Under the pieces are notes generated by a model. That model made no database searches and was not told the origin of the DNA. It saw nothing but the letters and a program-made list of their open reading frames with translations. From JAFMJV01 sp034436555 (GTDB lineage: Bacteria > Chloroflexota > Limnocylindria > Limnocylindrales > CSP1-4), in NCBI GenBank assembly GCA_034436555.1, contig DAOTUU010000048.1, positions 62,001-126,000 on the forward strand: DNA of 64,000 nt, written 5' to 3'. Of the stretch, positions 16,343 to 23,891 are shown piece after piece. The translations under genes and the position numbers were made by a program. How positions within the stretch are numbered: the first letter of the stretch is position 1; each line of letters begins with the position of its first letter.

Positions 16343-16357
16343 TTCAGGCGCGCTGAA
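16343..16357. promoter_or_regulatory. TTCAG-N5-CTGAA inverted repeat between LLM and marR genes
   Basis: Arms 16343-16347 and 16353-16357 flank GCGCG. Together with the palindrome at 16371-16383 it may form part of a MarR-controlled divergent promoter. Confidence 0.35.
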
Positions 16358-16366
16358 TGATTCCGC

Positions 16367-16394
16367 TTGACAGAACCGTTCTGATGTGCAGAAT
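16367..16394 (+). promoter_or_regulatory. marR promoter overlapped by a perfect 6-1-6 palindrome
   Basis: TTGACA (16367-16372) is a perfect -35; CAGAAT (16389-16394) lies 16 bases further as a 4-of-6 -10. CAGAAC-C-GTTCTG (16371-16383) is an exact palindrome overlapping the -35 and spacer, as expected for MarR autorepression. The -10 covers the ATG at 16393, so if this promoter is used the GTG at 16402 becomes a leaderless start. Confidence 0.5.
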
Positions 16395-16908
16395 GCTTCA
16401 GGTGACAGAAACCATTGATGACGGCACGCGCCTGCCGGCCCAGGCCCCGGACGCGCTCGTCGACGCCATCGTCGCAGAGTACGAGCCGATCGTGGCGCGC
16501 ACGCGACGGGCGATGGCCGGCTTCTGGCACGATCGCAAGGTCAGCAAGACGACCCTGTTCGTGCTGCTCCAGCTCGATGCCCACGGTCCGCTCTCGATGA
16601 GCCGGCTCGCCGGCCTGCTGGACGCGGGGCTCTCCAACGTGACCGGCATCGTGACCCGGATGGAGGACCTCGGCTACGTCGAGCGGGTGCGCGACGAGCG
16701 GGACCGGCGCGTGGTGCTCGTCCGGGTCACCGAACGGGGTCACGAGGTCACCGAGGAGCTGCACGAGCTGCGGCGTCGCCACGTCCGCGACCTGGTGCTG
16801 GCCCTCGACCCGTCCGATCGACAGGCGTGTCTCCAGGCGTTCCGGGCACTGCGCCAGGCCGCCGAGCGCCTGGACCCGGGGGCGGTGCCTGACCAGCCGT
16901 CCTGCTGA
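16393..16908 (+). CDS. MarR family transcriptional regulator
   Basis: A 171-aa winged-helix regulator. The recognition-helix region reads LSMSRLAGLLDAGLSNVTGIVTRMEDLGYVERVRDERDRRVVLVRVTERG, the MarR helix-turn-helix plus wing, between N- and C-terminal dimerisation helices. ATG at 16384 and 16393 and GTG at 16402 are all in frame; the promoter position favours 16402, and I list 16393 as a conservative choice. It precedes a DHA2-type drug exporter by 49 bases, so it most likely represses this operon until a toxic ligand binds. The palindrome at the promoter fits autoregulation. Confidence 0.88.
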   Translation: MLQVTETIDDGTRLPAQAPDALVDAIVAEYEPIVARTRRAMAGFWHDRKVSKTTLFVLLQLDAHGPLSMSRLAGLLDAGLSNVTGIVTRMEDLGYVERVRDERDRRVVLVRVTERGHEVTEELHELRRRHVRDLVLALDPSDRQACLQAFRALRQAAERLDPGAVPDQPSC

Positions 16909-16957
16909 CCGATCGACCACCCCGCTCAACATCGACCCTCGAAGGAGTCACCCGCGC

Positions 16958-18688
16958 ATGGAAGCCCCCGCCTCCGGCATGGACTGGGCCGCCAAGGACC
17001 CGGCGCTGCTGCTGCCGCACCGGCGCAAGATGGAGATCCTGTTCGCCGTCCTGCTCGGCCTGTTCCTCTCCGCGCTCGACCAGACGATCGTGGGCACGGC
17101 CCTGCCCACGATCGTGGGCGACCTGGGCGGCTCCAACGAGCTGTACACCTGGGTCATCACGATCTACCTGCTGACGAGCACGATCACTGGCGTCTTCTAC
17201 GGGAAGCTGTCCGACCTCTACGGGCGTCGCCCGATGCTGCTCATCGGCGTCACCATCTTCCTCATCGGCTCCGCGCTGTCGGGCCTGTCGCAGAACATGG
17301 AGCAGCTCATCCTGTTCCGGGGCATCCAGGGCGTCGGCGCCGGCGCGCTGTTCCCCATCTCGCTCGCCATCATCGGCGACCTGTTCACGCCCGTCGAGCG
17401 CGGCAAGTACCAGGGGCTGTTCGGCGCGGTGTTCGGCGTGGCCGCCGTGCTCGGTCCGCTGCTGGGCGGCTGGCTGACCGACCATGTCAGCTGGCACTGG
17501 ATCTTCTACGTCAACCTGCCCATCGGCGTGATCGCGCTGGCCATCATCTACCGCTATCTGCCCGCGATCAAGCGGTCGGGCACCCGGTACCAGCTGGACT
17601 ACCTGGGCGCCGTCGTGTTCACCGTGGGCATCAGCTTCCTGCTGGTGGGCCTCACCAACAAGGCCACCGGGGACTGGTCGGACACGAACGTGGGCGGGTT
17701 CATCCTGCTGGCGCTCGTGGTCCTGGCGGGCTTCGTGCTCGTGGAGGCGCGCGCGAAGGAGCCCATCGTGCCGCTGGACCTGTTCCGCAACCGCGTGTAC
17801 ACGATCTCGGTCCTGGCCGTGTTCCTCGCCGCGTTCGGGTTCTTCGCGGCGGTCGTGTTCCTGCCTCGCTGGTTCCAGTTCGTCAAGGGCATCAGCCCCA
17901 CGGAGTCGGGGCTCCAGACGCTGGCCCTGCTGGCGGGCGTCATCATCAGCTCCATCGTCTCGGGCAACCTCATCAGCCGGACCGGCCGGTATAAGTTCAT
18001 CATCCTGTCCTCGCTGGCGTTGATGGCCCTGGGCCTGTGGCTGATGACCAACATCGACTACACCACCGACCTGCCGATGCTGTGGGTCTGGATGTTCATC
18101 ACCGGCGTCGGCATCGGGCCCACGCTGGCCGCCTTCACCATCGTGGTCCAGAGCGCGGTGCCCTTCGCGAAGCTCGGCGTGGCCACCTCCAACCTCACCT
18201 TCTTCCGTCAGGTCGGCGGCTCGGTGGGGCTGGCCCTCGTGGGCACCATCTTCGCGGGCGTGCTCAACGACGCCATCGTGCCGTCGCTGGTGCACCAGGG
18301 CATCCCCCAGGAGTTCGCGGGCCGGCTCGCGCAATTCGCGGGCGGCGGAGGCGGCGGCGAGGTGGGCCAGGTGGGCCAGGACCTGCGGACCGCGCTCTCG
18401 ACGGCACTGCCGCCGCAGGCACAGCCCTTCCTGGACCAGATCGTCAACGGCGTGTTCGACGCATTCTCCCAGGCGGTCGCCGCAGCGTTCTGGGCGGGCG
18501 CGGTCGCCGCGGTCGCCGCACTGGCGGTTGCCGTGTTCCTGCCGGAGGTCCCCCTCCGGGGCATGGTCAAGCGCGGTGCGAAGGGCCTCGCCGGCCGACC
18601 CGACGGCGTCGCCGCCGACGGGCACGGCGGGGGGCCCGCGGGCGCGCCGTCCGACCCGGAGCCGGAGATCATCGTCCCCGGCATCTGA
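16958..18688 (+). CDS. MFS drug exporter, DHA2 (14-helix, EmrB/QacA) family
   Basis: A 576-aa proton-driven efflux protein with about 14 membrane helices. Family motifs are clear: LDQTIVGTALPTIVGDL in helix 1, GKLSDLYGRRPMLLIG (motif A), LILFRGIQGVGAGALFPISLAIIGDLF (motif B region) and GVAAVLGPLLGGWLTDHVSWHWIFYVNLPIG (motif C with antiporter Gly/Pro). A Gly-rich loop lies between late helices, and the C-terminus is a hydrophilic Gly/Pro tail. GAAGGAG lies upstream of the ATG. It is the probable target of the adjacent MarR protein; its substrate is unknown. Confidence 0.92.
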   Translation: MEAPASGMDWAAKDPALLLPHRRKMEILFAVLLGLFLSALDQTIVGTALPTIVGDLGGSNELYTWVITIYLLTSTITGVFYGKLSDLYGRRPMLLIGVTIFLIGSALSGLSQNMEQLILFRGIQGVGAGALFPISLAIIGDLFTPVERGKYQGLFGAVFGVAAVLGPLLGGWLTDHVSWHWIFYVNLPIGVIALAIIYRYLPAIKRSGTRYQLDYLGAVVFTVGISFLLVGLTNKATGDWSDTNVGGFILLALVVLAGFVLVEARAKEPIVPLDLFRNRVYTISVLAVFLAAFGFFAAVVFLPRWFQFVKGISPTESGLQTLALLAGVIISSIVSGNLISRTGRYKFIILSSLALMALGLWLMTNIDYTTDLPMLWVWMFITGVGIGPTLAAFTIVVQSAVPFAKLGVATSNLTFFRQVGGSVGLALVGTIFAGVLNDAIVPSLVHQGIPQEFAGRLAQFAGGGGGGEVGQVGQDLRTALSTALPPQAQPFLDQIVNGVFDAFSQAVAAAFWAGAVAAVAALAVAVFLPEVPLRGMVKRGAKGLAGRPDGVAADGHGGGPAGAPSDPEPEIIVPGI

Positions 18689-18749
18689 CCCGACGGCGGG
18701 CGGGCACGCACCGGGAGCCACACCCGGCGGCGGGCTACGATGGGTCGCG

Positions 18750-19232
18750 ATGACCGACCCGACCCTCCTTCCTGTCCCGTCCCACCTCCAGGCGCCCGGC
18801 ACGGCCGATGCGCCCTGGAGGCCGGTGGCCACGCTTGACGAGCTGCCGCCTGGCGCCCTCCACCGCGTGACCCGCGGCGACCTCGACGTCCTGCTGGCCC
18901 ACACGCCCGCGGGTCTGGTGGCCACGGACGACCGCTGCCCGCACATGGCGGCACCGCTGTCGCTCGGGACGCTGGACGGGTGCGAGGTCGCGTGTCCGCT
19001 CCACAAGGGTCGGTTCGACCTGGCGACGGGCGACGTCACGCTGTTCCCCACGACCGGCGGCCTTGACGCGGACGGGGGGTACCACCCCACGTGGACGCCC
19101 CCGGGGGCAGAACCCAAGCCCGAGCCGTCCGACATCAAGGCACGCGCCCGCGCGCTGACCCGCGTGCGCCAGCTGCGCTACTACCCGCTGCGGGTCAGGG
19201 ACGGGGTCATCGAGCTCCGTCTCCCGGGATGA
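18750..19232 (+). CDS. Rieske [2Fe-2S] ferredoxin-like protein
   Basis: A 160-aa protein with the Rieske cluster motif C-x-H-x16-C-x2-H (CPHMAAPLSLG...ACPLHKGRFDL). It resembles ferredoxin subunits of non-heme iron oxygenases, which carry electrons, but no oxygenase gene is adjacent. A Pro-rich insertion and a C-terminal basic region (KARARALTRVRQLRYYPLRV) are additional to the core. TACGAT at 18736-18741 lies 8 nt before the ATG with no ribosome binding site. The stop overlaps the VanZ gene start (ATGA). Confidence 0.85.
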   Translation: MTDPTLLPVPSHLQAPGTADAPWRPVATLDELPPGALHRVTRGDLDVLLAHTPAGLVATDDRCPHMAAPLSLGTLDGCEVACPLHKGRFDLATGDVTLFPTTGGLDADGGYHPTWTPPGAEPKPEPSDIKARARALTRVRQLRYYPLRVRDGVIELRLPG

Positions 19233-19633
19233 GCGGCCTGCGGATGCGCTCGCTCGCATGGCGCTGGGGTCCGGCGGTGGTGTGGGCTGCCATCATCTTC
19301 GCGCTGTCGCACCAGCCGGGGCTGCGCATCAGCTCGGATGACGCGGTGGACGGGCCGGCTCGACACGTCGCCCACGGGTTCGTGTTCACGGTGCTGACCG
19401 TGCTCGTCGTGCATGGGCTGGGCGAGCTCGGTCGACCCCTGACGGCGCGCACGGCGCTCGTGGCGGGCGCCGCGGGCGTGGCCTATGGCATCAGCGACGA
19501 GATCCACCAGACGTTCGTGCCCGACCGGACCGGCCAGGCGATCGACGTCGGCTACGACACGGTCGGGGTCGCGGTGGGCCTCGCGCTGGTGTGGGCCTGG
19601 GGGTGGTGGCGGGGTCGGACCACCGCCCGCTGA
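19229..19633 (+). CDS. VanZ family membrane protein
   Basis: A 134-aa protein with four predicted helices and the VanZ pattern: WAAIIFALSHQPG in helix 1, ARHVAHGFVFTVLTVLV, and the conserved AYGISDEIHQTFVPDRTGQAIDVGYDTVGVAVG with the DE-x2-Q-x4-R motif. VanZ relatives affect teicoplanin resistance and envelope lipid or glycan chemistry; the biochemical role is unsettled. Translation is probably coupled to the Rieske gene through the ATGA overlap. Confidence 0.88.
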   Translation: MSGLRMRSLAWRWGPAVVWAAIIFALSHQPGLRISSDDAVDGPARHVAHGFVFTVLTVLVVHGLGELGRPLTARTALVAGAAGVAYGISDEIHQTFVPDRTGQAIDVGYDTVGVAVGLALVWAWGWWRGRTTAR

Positions 19634-19640
19634 CGGCGCG

Positions 19641-20978
19641 TCAGGCGCCTGTCCGACCGCCCACCGGGATCCGTCGCTCCACGCCCATCACGACCACCCG
19701 AAATCCCGCCGCGGAGGCCGCCGCGGCGTCGATCACGTCACGGCCGTCCACGACCAGCCGCCCGGGCATGGTGCTCGCGACCGCGGCCCAGTCGAGCCGC
19801 CGGAACTCCGGCCACTCCGTGGCCGCGACCACCGCGTCCGCGCCGGCGCAGGCCTCCGCCGCGCTGCTCGCGGGCTCCACGGCCACGCCGTCCACGCGCA
19901 GCCGCGCGACTCCGGCGAGGGTGGCGACCGGGTCGTACGCCCGGACCGCGGCGCCGCGCGCCGCCAGCCGCGCCGCGACCCGGAGCGCGGGCGATTCGCG
20001 CAGGTCGTCGGTGCCCGCCTTGAAGGTCAGGCCCAGGAGGCCGATGCGCCGGCCGTCGACGGTCCGGCCCGCCGCGCCCTCCAGCCGGTCGACGAGCCAG
20101 TCGGCCTGGCCCTCGTTTGACGGCGTGATGGCCCGCATGAGCGGCGCGTCAACGCCATGGCGCGCCGCGAGGTCGGGCAGCGCCCGCGCCTGCGAGGGGA
20201 AGCAGGACCCGCCGAAGCCCGGTCCCGGCGACAGGAACGAGCGGCCGATCCTCTTGTCGAGGCCCATCCCGTCGACGACCGCGCCGACGTCCGCGCCGGT
20301 CGCCGCGCACAGCCGGGCGAGCTCGTTGGCGAACGTGACCTTCGCCGACAGGAACACGTTGGACGCGATCTTGATGGTCTCGGCGGACGTCAGGTCCGTG
20401 ACCATGACGGGCGCCTCCAGGGGCGCGTAGAGCAGGCGCAGGTCCTCCGCCAGCCGGCCGCCCGCCGCGGGGTCCGCCACGCCGATGACCACCCGGTCGG
20501 GCATCAGGAAGTCGTCCACCGCGGAAGCCTCCCGGGTGAACTCCGGGTTGAACGCGATCTCCACGGACGGGTCGATGGCCCGCGCGGCCCCGGCGATGGC
20601 GACCGCGGTGCCGGGCAGGAGCGTGGAGCGGACCACGATCGAGCGCGGCGCGCCGGGGTCGCGCGCGAGCCCCTCCACGGCCCTCGTCACGAGGCCTCCG
20701 AACCACTCGCCGTCCGCGTCCAGCGTGCCCACCGCCACGATCACCAGGCGCGTGCCGTGCGCGGCGGCGGCCGTGTCATGGAACGACAGGCGACCCGCGC
20801 GCACCGTCTCTTCGACCAGCTCGTCGAGGCCCGGCTCGCGGATCGGCAGCACGCCCCGGCGCAGCCGCGCGACCCGTCCGGCGTCGATGTCGATGCACCG
20901 GACATGGTTCCCGAGGCGCGCCAGGCAGGCGGCGGTGACGAGGCCCACGTACCCGGCCCCAAGCACGCTGATGAGCAT
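19641..20978 (-). CDS. UDP-glucose/GDP-mannose dehydrogenase family protein with altered active site
   Basis: A 445-aa NAD-dependent nucleotide-sugar dehydrogenase. The start at 20978 gives the Rossmann motif ISVLGAGYVGLVTAACLA at once; TACCCT lies 6 nt upstream. The catalytic Lys region (SAETIKIASNVFLSAKVTFANE) and the nucleophile C259 in GFGGSCFPSQ are present. In well-studied family members that motif reads SCFPKD or SCLPKD and the Asp takes part in catalysis; here Lys-Asp is replaced by Ser-Gln. The C-terminal domain has LGLTFKAGTDDLRESPA and DPVATL. It would make a UDP-uronic acid or similar for envelope glycans if active. It diverges from a secreted SpoIID-like protein. Confidence 0.85.
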   Translation of the reverse strand: MLISVLGAGYVGLVTAACLARLGNHVRCIDIDAGRVARLRRGVLPIREPGLDELVEETVRAGRLSFHDTAAAAHGTRLVIVAVGTLDADGEWFGGLVTRAVEGLARDPGAPRSIVVRSTLLPGTAVAIAGAARAIDPSVEIAFNPEFTREASAVDDFLMPDRVVIGVADPAAGGRLAEDLRLLYAPLEAPVMVTDLTSAETIKIASNVFLSAKVTFANELARLCAATGADVGAVVDGMGLDKRIGRSFLSPGPGFGGSCFPSQARALPDLAARHGVDAPLMRAITPSNEGQADWLVDRLEGAAGRTVDGRRIGLLGLTFKAGTDDLRESPALRVAARLAARGAAVRAYDPVATLAGVARLRVDGVAVEPASSAAEACAGADAVVAATEWPEFRRLDWAAVASTMPGRLVVDGRDVIDAAAASAAGFRVVVMGVERRIPVGGRTGA

Positions 20979-20984
20979 CGCAGA

Positions 20985-20990
20985 AGGGTA
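20985..20990 (-). promoter_or_regulatory. TACCCT box 6 nt before the dehydrogenase start
   Basis: Minus-strand TACCCT (20990 to 20985) precedes the ATG at 20978 by 6 bases with no ribosome binding site. The divergent SpoIID gene has its own TACGCT at 21064-21069. Confidence 0.5.
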
Positions 20991-21076
20991 CCCCGAACCC
21001 GGACCAGGGTCCCGGTGCGGCATGGCCCGGATGGGCGGGTTCGACGGATGGGGCTGGAGGCGGTACGCTGCGCGCC

Positions 21077-22909
21077 ATGCACCGCCCCCAGGCGGTCGGG
21101 CCCCGCGCCGTGATGCTGGGTCTGCTCGTCGCCCTGGCCCTGCCCTCCGCCGCTGCGCAGGCGGGTCGCCCGACCGGTCACGGCCCGGTCCGGACGCCTC
21201 TCCACCAGCGCACCGCCGACGCCTACCTGCTGGCACGCACGGCCAAGGAGGCCGTCAAGGCGGGCACGACGGACAAGGCCTGCACCGGGTGGCGGTCCAC
21301 GCTGTTCCCTCCCCCGTCCATCTACGTGCTCCAGACCCGCGGCCCGGACAAGGGCAAGGTCTACCGTGACCCCGCGGATCCGACCGGAGCCACGCCGCTG
21401 GCGATCCCGTTCCGCGAGTACGTCGAGATCACGATGGCCGCCGAGTTCCCCGCCTTCTACCCGCAGGAGGTGCTCAAGGCGGGCGCCATCGTGGTCAAGC
21501 AGTACAGCTGGTACAACACGATCGTGTACCGCGGCGGCGTGGACGTGGACGGCCTGTGCTACGACGTCCGCGACGACACCATCGACCAGTGGTACGAGCC
21601 GGAGAAGCGCGTACCGAAGCCGTCGCAGCTCAAGGCGATCGCGGCGACGTGGGCCACGCACCTGCGCAAGTCCAAGTCCGACAAGCCACAGGGCTGGTTC
21701 TTCCGGCCGGGCTACCGCGCCGGCGCCAACGTCCCCTGCGGGTCGGACGCCGACGGGTTCCGGATCTGGCAGCACAGCGCCTACGCATGTGGCAAGTCCG
21801 GCATGGACATGGAGCAGATCCTCCGCCGCTACCTGGAGCCGCGCCTTGAGATCGTGACACCCGGCCAGCACGACATCCTGGGCGACGGGAGCGGGACGCT
21901 GACATCCGAGATGGGCGACGTCAGCGCCCTCGTCGAGACCGGCGGCGGCGCGCTCGTCCCGCACCTGTGGCAGATGGAGCGGTCGGGAATCGGCACGGCA
22001 GACGCGAGCAGCATCGACCTGTCCGGTCCGGACGTGCTGGGCTTCGCATCCGACGACGCGAACGGCGACGGCTGGGACGACCTCGTGTTCGCTCGATCCA
22101 CGGGTCAGACGAGCGTCCGGGTGTCGGTCGCCAGGAGCGACGGCACGGAGTATCGCGGCGCGGACAGCTGGTGGTCAGGCGAGCTGCAGGCGAGCCCGGA
22201 GGGCGCCCGGCTGCTCGTCGGCGACTGGAACGGCGACGGGCGCCAGGACGCGGGCCTGTTGCTGCGGAAGCCCGATCGGACCGCCGAGCTGCGGGTGCTC
22301 CTGCGCAAGAAGGGCAACGCCTATCAGTCGCCGGTGTCATGGTGGACCGGCCCGTTCGATCCGGAGACCACGCGCGCGAGCGCCGGCGACTTCGACGGAG
22401 ACGGACGCGCCGACCTGCTGCTGGTCACGGACCTGGGCGCAGGCGGGCTGCGCATCGATGTCGCCTACTCTCCGGCGACGAGCAAGGTGGCGGGCCTGGG
22501 CGGCCTCAAGCGGCGGTACGTCGCGACGGATCTCGCCGCCGGCGCCGTGAAGATCACCGTGGGCGACGTGACCCGGGATGGCCGCGACGACGTGCTGCTG
22601 CTCCGTGACAGCGACACCCGCACGACGATCGACGTGCTGAAGGCCTCCCGGGGCAACAAGGCGTTCCGTCGCACCGAGGCGTGGCGCTCCACGGCGGACG
22701 GTCACCTCCCGTTCGCGAAGCTCAGGATCGCCGCGAGCGACGTCGATTACGACGGCCTCATGGACCTCGTGGTCTTCCGGGACAGGGGCGACGAGGGGAC
22801 GCAGATTCTCACGTTCGTGACGCCGGAGCGCTCGGCATACGGCACCCTCGAGCCGGGGGAGAGCCTGAGCGACGGCGACGTCGAGTGGACCGGACTGCGT
22901 CCGTATTGA
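21077..22909 (+). CDS. Secreted SpoIID/LytB-like protein with VCBS/FG-GAP repeats
   Basis: A 610-aa exported protein. A signal peptide (VMLGLLVALALPSAAAQA) is followed by a SpoIID-type region, about residues 110-265, recognisable from PFREYVEITMAAEFPAFYPQEVLKAGAIVVKQYSWYN. SpoIID proteins cut glycan strands of peptidoglycan at stem-less sites. Residues 315-590 contain several FG-GAP/VCBS calcium-type repeats with DxNxDGxxD cores (DDANGDGWDDLVF, DWNGDGRQDAGLLL, DFDGDGRADLLLV, DVTRDGRDDVLLL, DVDYDGLMDLVVF), suggesting a beta-propeller surface for binding. TACGCT lies 7 nt before the ATG. The divergent nucleotide-sugar dehydrogenase suggests an envelope-glycan setting. Confidence 0.78.
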   Translation: MHRPQAVGPRAVMLGLLVALALPSAAAQAGRPTGHGPVRTPLHQRTADAYLLARTAKEAVKAGTTDKACTGWRSTLFPPPSIYVLQTRGPDKGKVYRDPADPTGATPLAIPFREYVEITMAAEFPAFYPQEVLKAGAIVVKQYSWYNTIVYRGGVDVDGLCYDVRDDTIDQWYEPEKRVPKPSQLKAIAATWATHLRKSKSDKPQGWFFRPGYRAGANVPCGSDADGFRIWQHSAYACGKSGMDMEQILRRYLEPRLEIVTPGQHDILGDGSGTLTSEMGDVSALVETGGGALVPHLWQMERSGIGTADASSIDLSGPDVLGFASDDANGDGWDDLVFARSTGQTSVRVSVARSDGTEYRGADSWWSGELQASPEGARLLVGDWNGDGRQDAGLLLRKPDRTAELRVLLRKKGNAYQSPVSWWTGPFDPETTRASAGDFDGDGRADLLLVTDLGAGGLRIDVAYSPATSKVAGLGGLKRRYVATDLAAGAVKITVGDVTRDGRDDVLLLRDSDTRTTIDVLKASRGNKAFRRTEAWRSTADGHLPFAKLRIAASDVDYDGLMDLVVFRDRGDEGTQILTFVTPERSAYGTLEPGESLSDGDVEWTGLRPY

Positions 22910-22947
22910 CGTCGGCCGGCTGACCCATCGAGGCGAGGTCCGGCTGC

Positions 22948-23313
22948 TCAGGCGTCCCGGATCGTCCGCCAGGCCACCTCGTCCACGCCGGCGCAGAATC
23001 GATTGCCGCAGCGCACGAGCGGCAGGCGCAGCAGGCGAGGGTCCGCCAGCAGACGCTCGAACAGCTCTCCGTCGCTCATCCGCAGGTAGCCCAGGCCTGC
23101 GTCCCGCCACGCGGCGGCGTCCGTGTCGGCGAGCGCCGCGACTCCCAGTCGATCCGCGAACCGACGCAGCTCGGTGAGGGCGGGCGGCCGGACGGCGAGG
23201 TCCACGAAGGTCACAGGGATGCGACGCTCCTTGAAGAAGCGCTGCGCCTTCTGGGTGCCTCGAGAGTCCTTGCGACCGAAGATCTGGACCTGCGGTCCTG
23301 AGGGTCCAGGCAT
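22948..23313 (-). CDS. ArsC/Spx-like thioredoxin-fold protein lacking the catalytic cysteine
   Basis: A 121-aa protein matching the ArsC/Spx fold: VQIFGRKDSRGTQKAQRFFKERRIPVTFVDLAVRPPALTELRRF, then ERLLADPRLLRLPLVRCGNRFCAGVDEVAWRTI. In arsenate reductases and Spx the first loop carries Cys (C-x-x-C or single Cys) before KA; here it is KDSRGTQ with no Cys, so thiol redox chemistry by the standard mechanism is unlikely. Two cysteines remain near the C-terminus (RCGNRFC). Function unknown; a regulatory or protein-binding role is possible. Confidence 0.8.
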   Translation of the reverse strand: MPGPSGPQVQIFGRKDSRGTQKAQRFFKERRIPVTFVDLAVRPPALTELRRFADRLGVAALADTDAAAWRDAGLGYLRMSDGELFERLLADPRLLRLPLVRCGNRFCAGVDEVAWRTIRDA

Positions 23314-23377
23314 GGGGACCGGCGCGACCGAGTCGGTGTGAGCGAGTCAGAGCGACCGATTCGGGGCGAACCCGTGG

Positions 23378-23707
23378 TCAGGCCGGCTTCGGGGCCGGCT
23401 TTCGACCGCGATTGCTACGCCGCTCGGGAGTCATCAGGCCCACGTAGAAGCCGTTCGGCGACTTCCTCACAGCGATCTCGACGCCCGCGGTCTTGGAGGC
23501 CCGCAGGAGCTGCTGCCGGACGGTGAGCGGCTTCTCATCGGGCTCCAGGACCACCTCGTAGACCACGCTTGGATCGGTGATGGTCTTGAGCTTCTTGATG
23601 ACCTTCAGCTGCTCCTCGCTCACCTGCCTGCCGGCAGCCGAGGCAACCGACGCCTTCTTCGGCTGAGGGTTCATGGATGTCGCGTCCACCTTGCGAAACC
23701 GTGCCAC
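23378..23707 (-). CDS. Hypothetical basic protein, 109 aa
   Basis: I do not recognise this protein. It is rich in Lys/Arg, with a central helix-strand region (VSEEQLKVIKKLKTITDP, VYEVVLEPDEKPLTVRQQL) and a basic, Pro-rich tail (ERRSNRGRKPAPKPA), features seen in nucleic-acid-binding proteins. GTG codons at 23713 and 23707 are in frame; GGAG (minus strand, 23718-23715) lies 7 nt before the 23707 GTG but only 1 nt before the other, which decides the start. An internal ATG at 23674 is a weaker choice. Codon use seems less extreme in G+C than its neighbours. Confidence 0.6.
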   Translation of the reverse strand: MARFRKVDATSMNPQPKKASVASAAGRQVSEEQLKVIKKLKTITDPSVVYEVVLEPDEKPLTVRQQLLRASKTAGVEIAVRKSPNGFYVGLMTPERRSNRGRKPAPKPA

Positions 23708-23879
23708 CGTCACGCTCCTCGATGTCTATTTGGCGGGCCACGCCCTGACTGTCTCGGGCTCATGTCCCGTCCCACCTCGTGTCGAGGCGCTCGGTGAAGC
23801 ATACGCCTCTCGGGACAGTCTGTGGGCGGTCCGCGAATTCATCACGGGATTGGACACTGCGTCATCCCGCGGACGCTGG

Positions 23880-23885
23880 TACCCT
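23880..23885 (+). promoter_or_regulatory. TACCCT box 6 nt before the CopC-like gene
   Basis: TACCCT (23880-23885) precedes the GTG at 23892 by 6 bases with no ribosome binding site, another leaderless candidate. Confidence 0.5.
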
Positions 23886-23891
23886 GCCGCC

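Noticed and set aside
16748..19138. 796-aa minus-strand ORF
   Set aside because: Shadow of the DHA2 exporter and Rieske genes, rich in Asp/His/Arg repeats as expected for a reverse frame.
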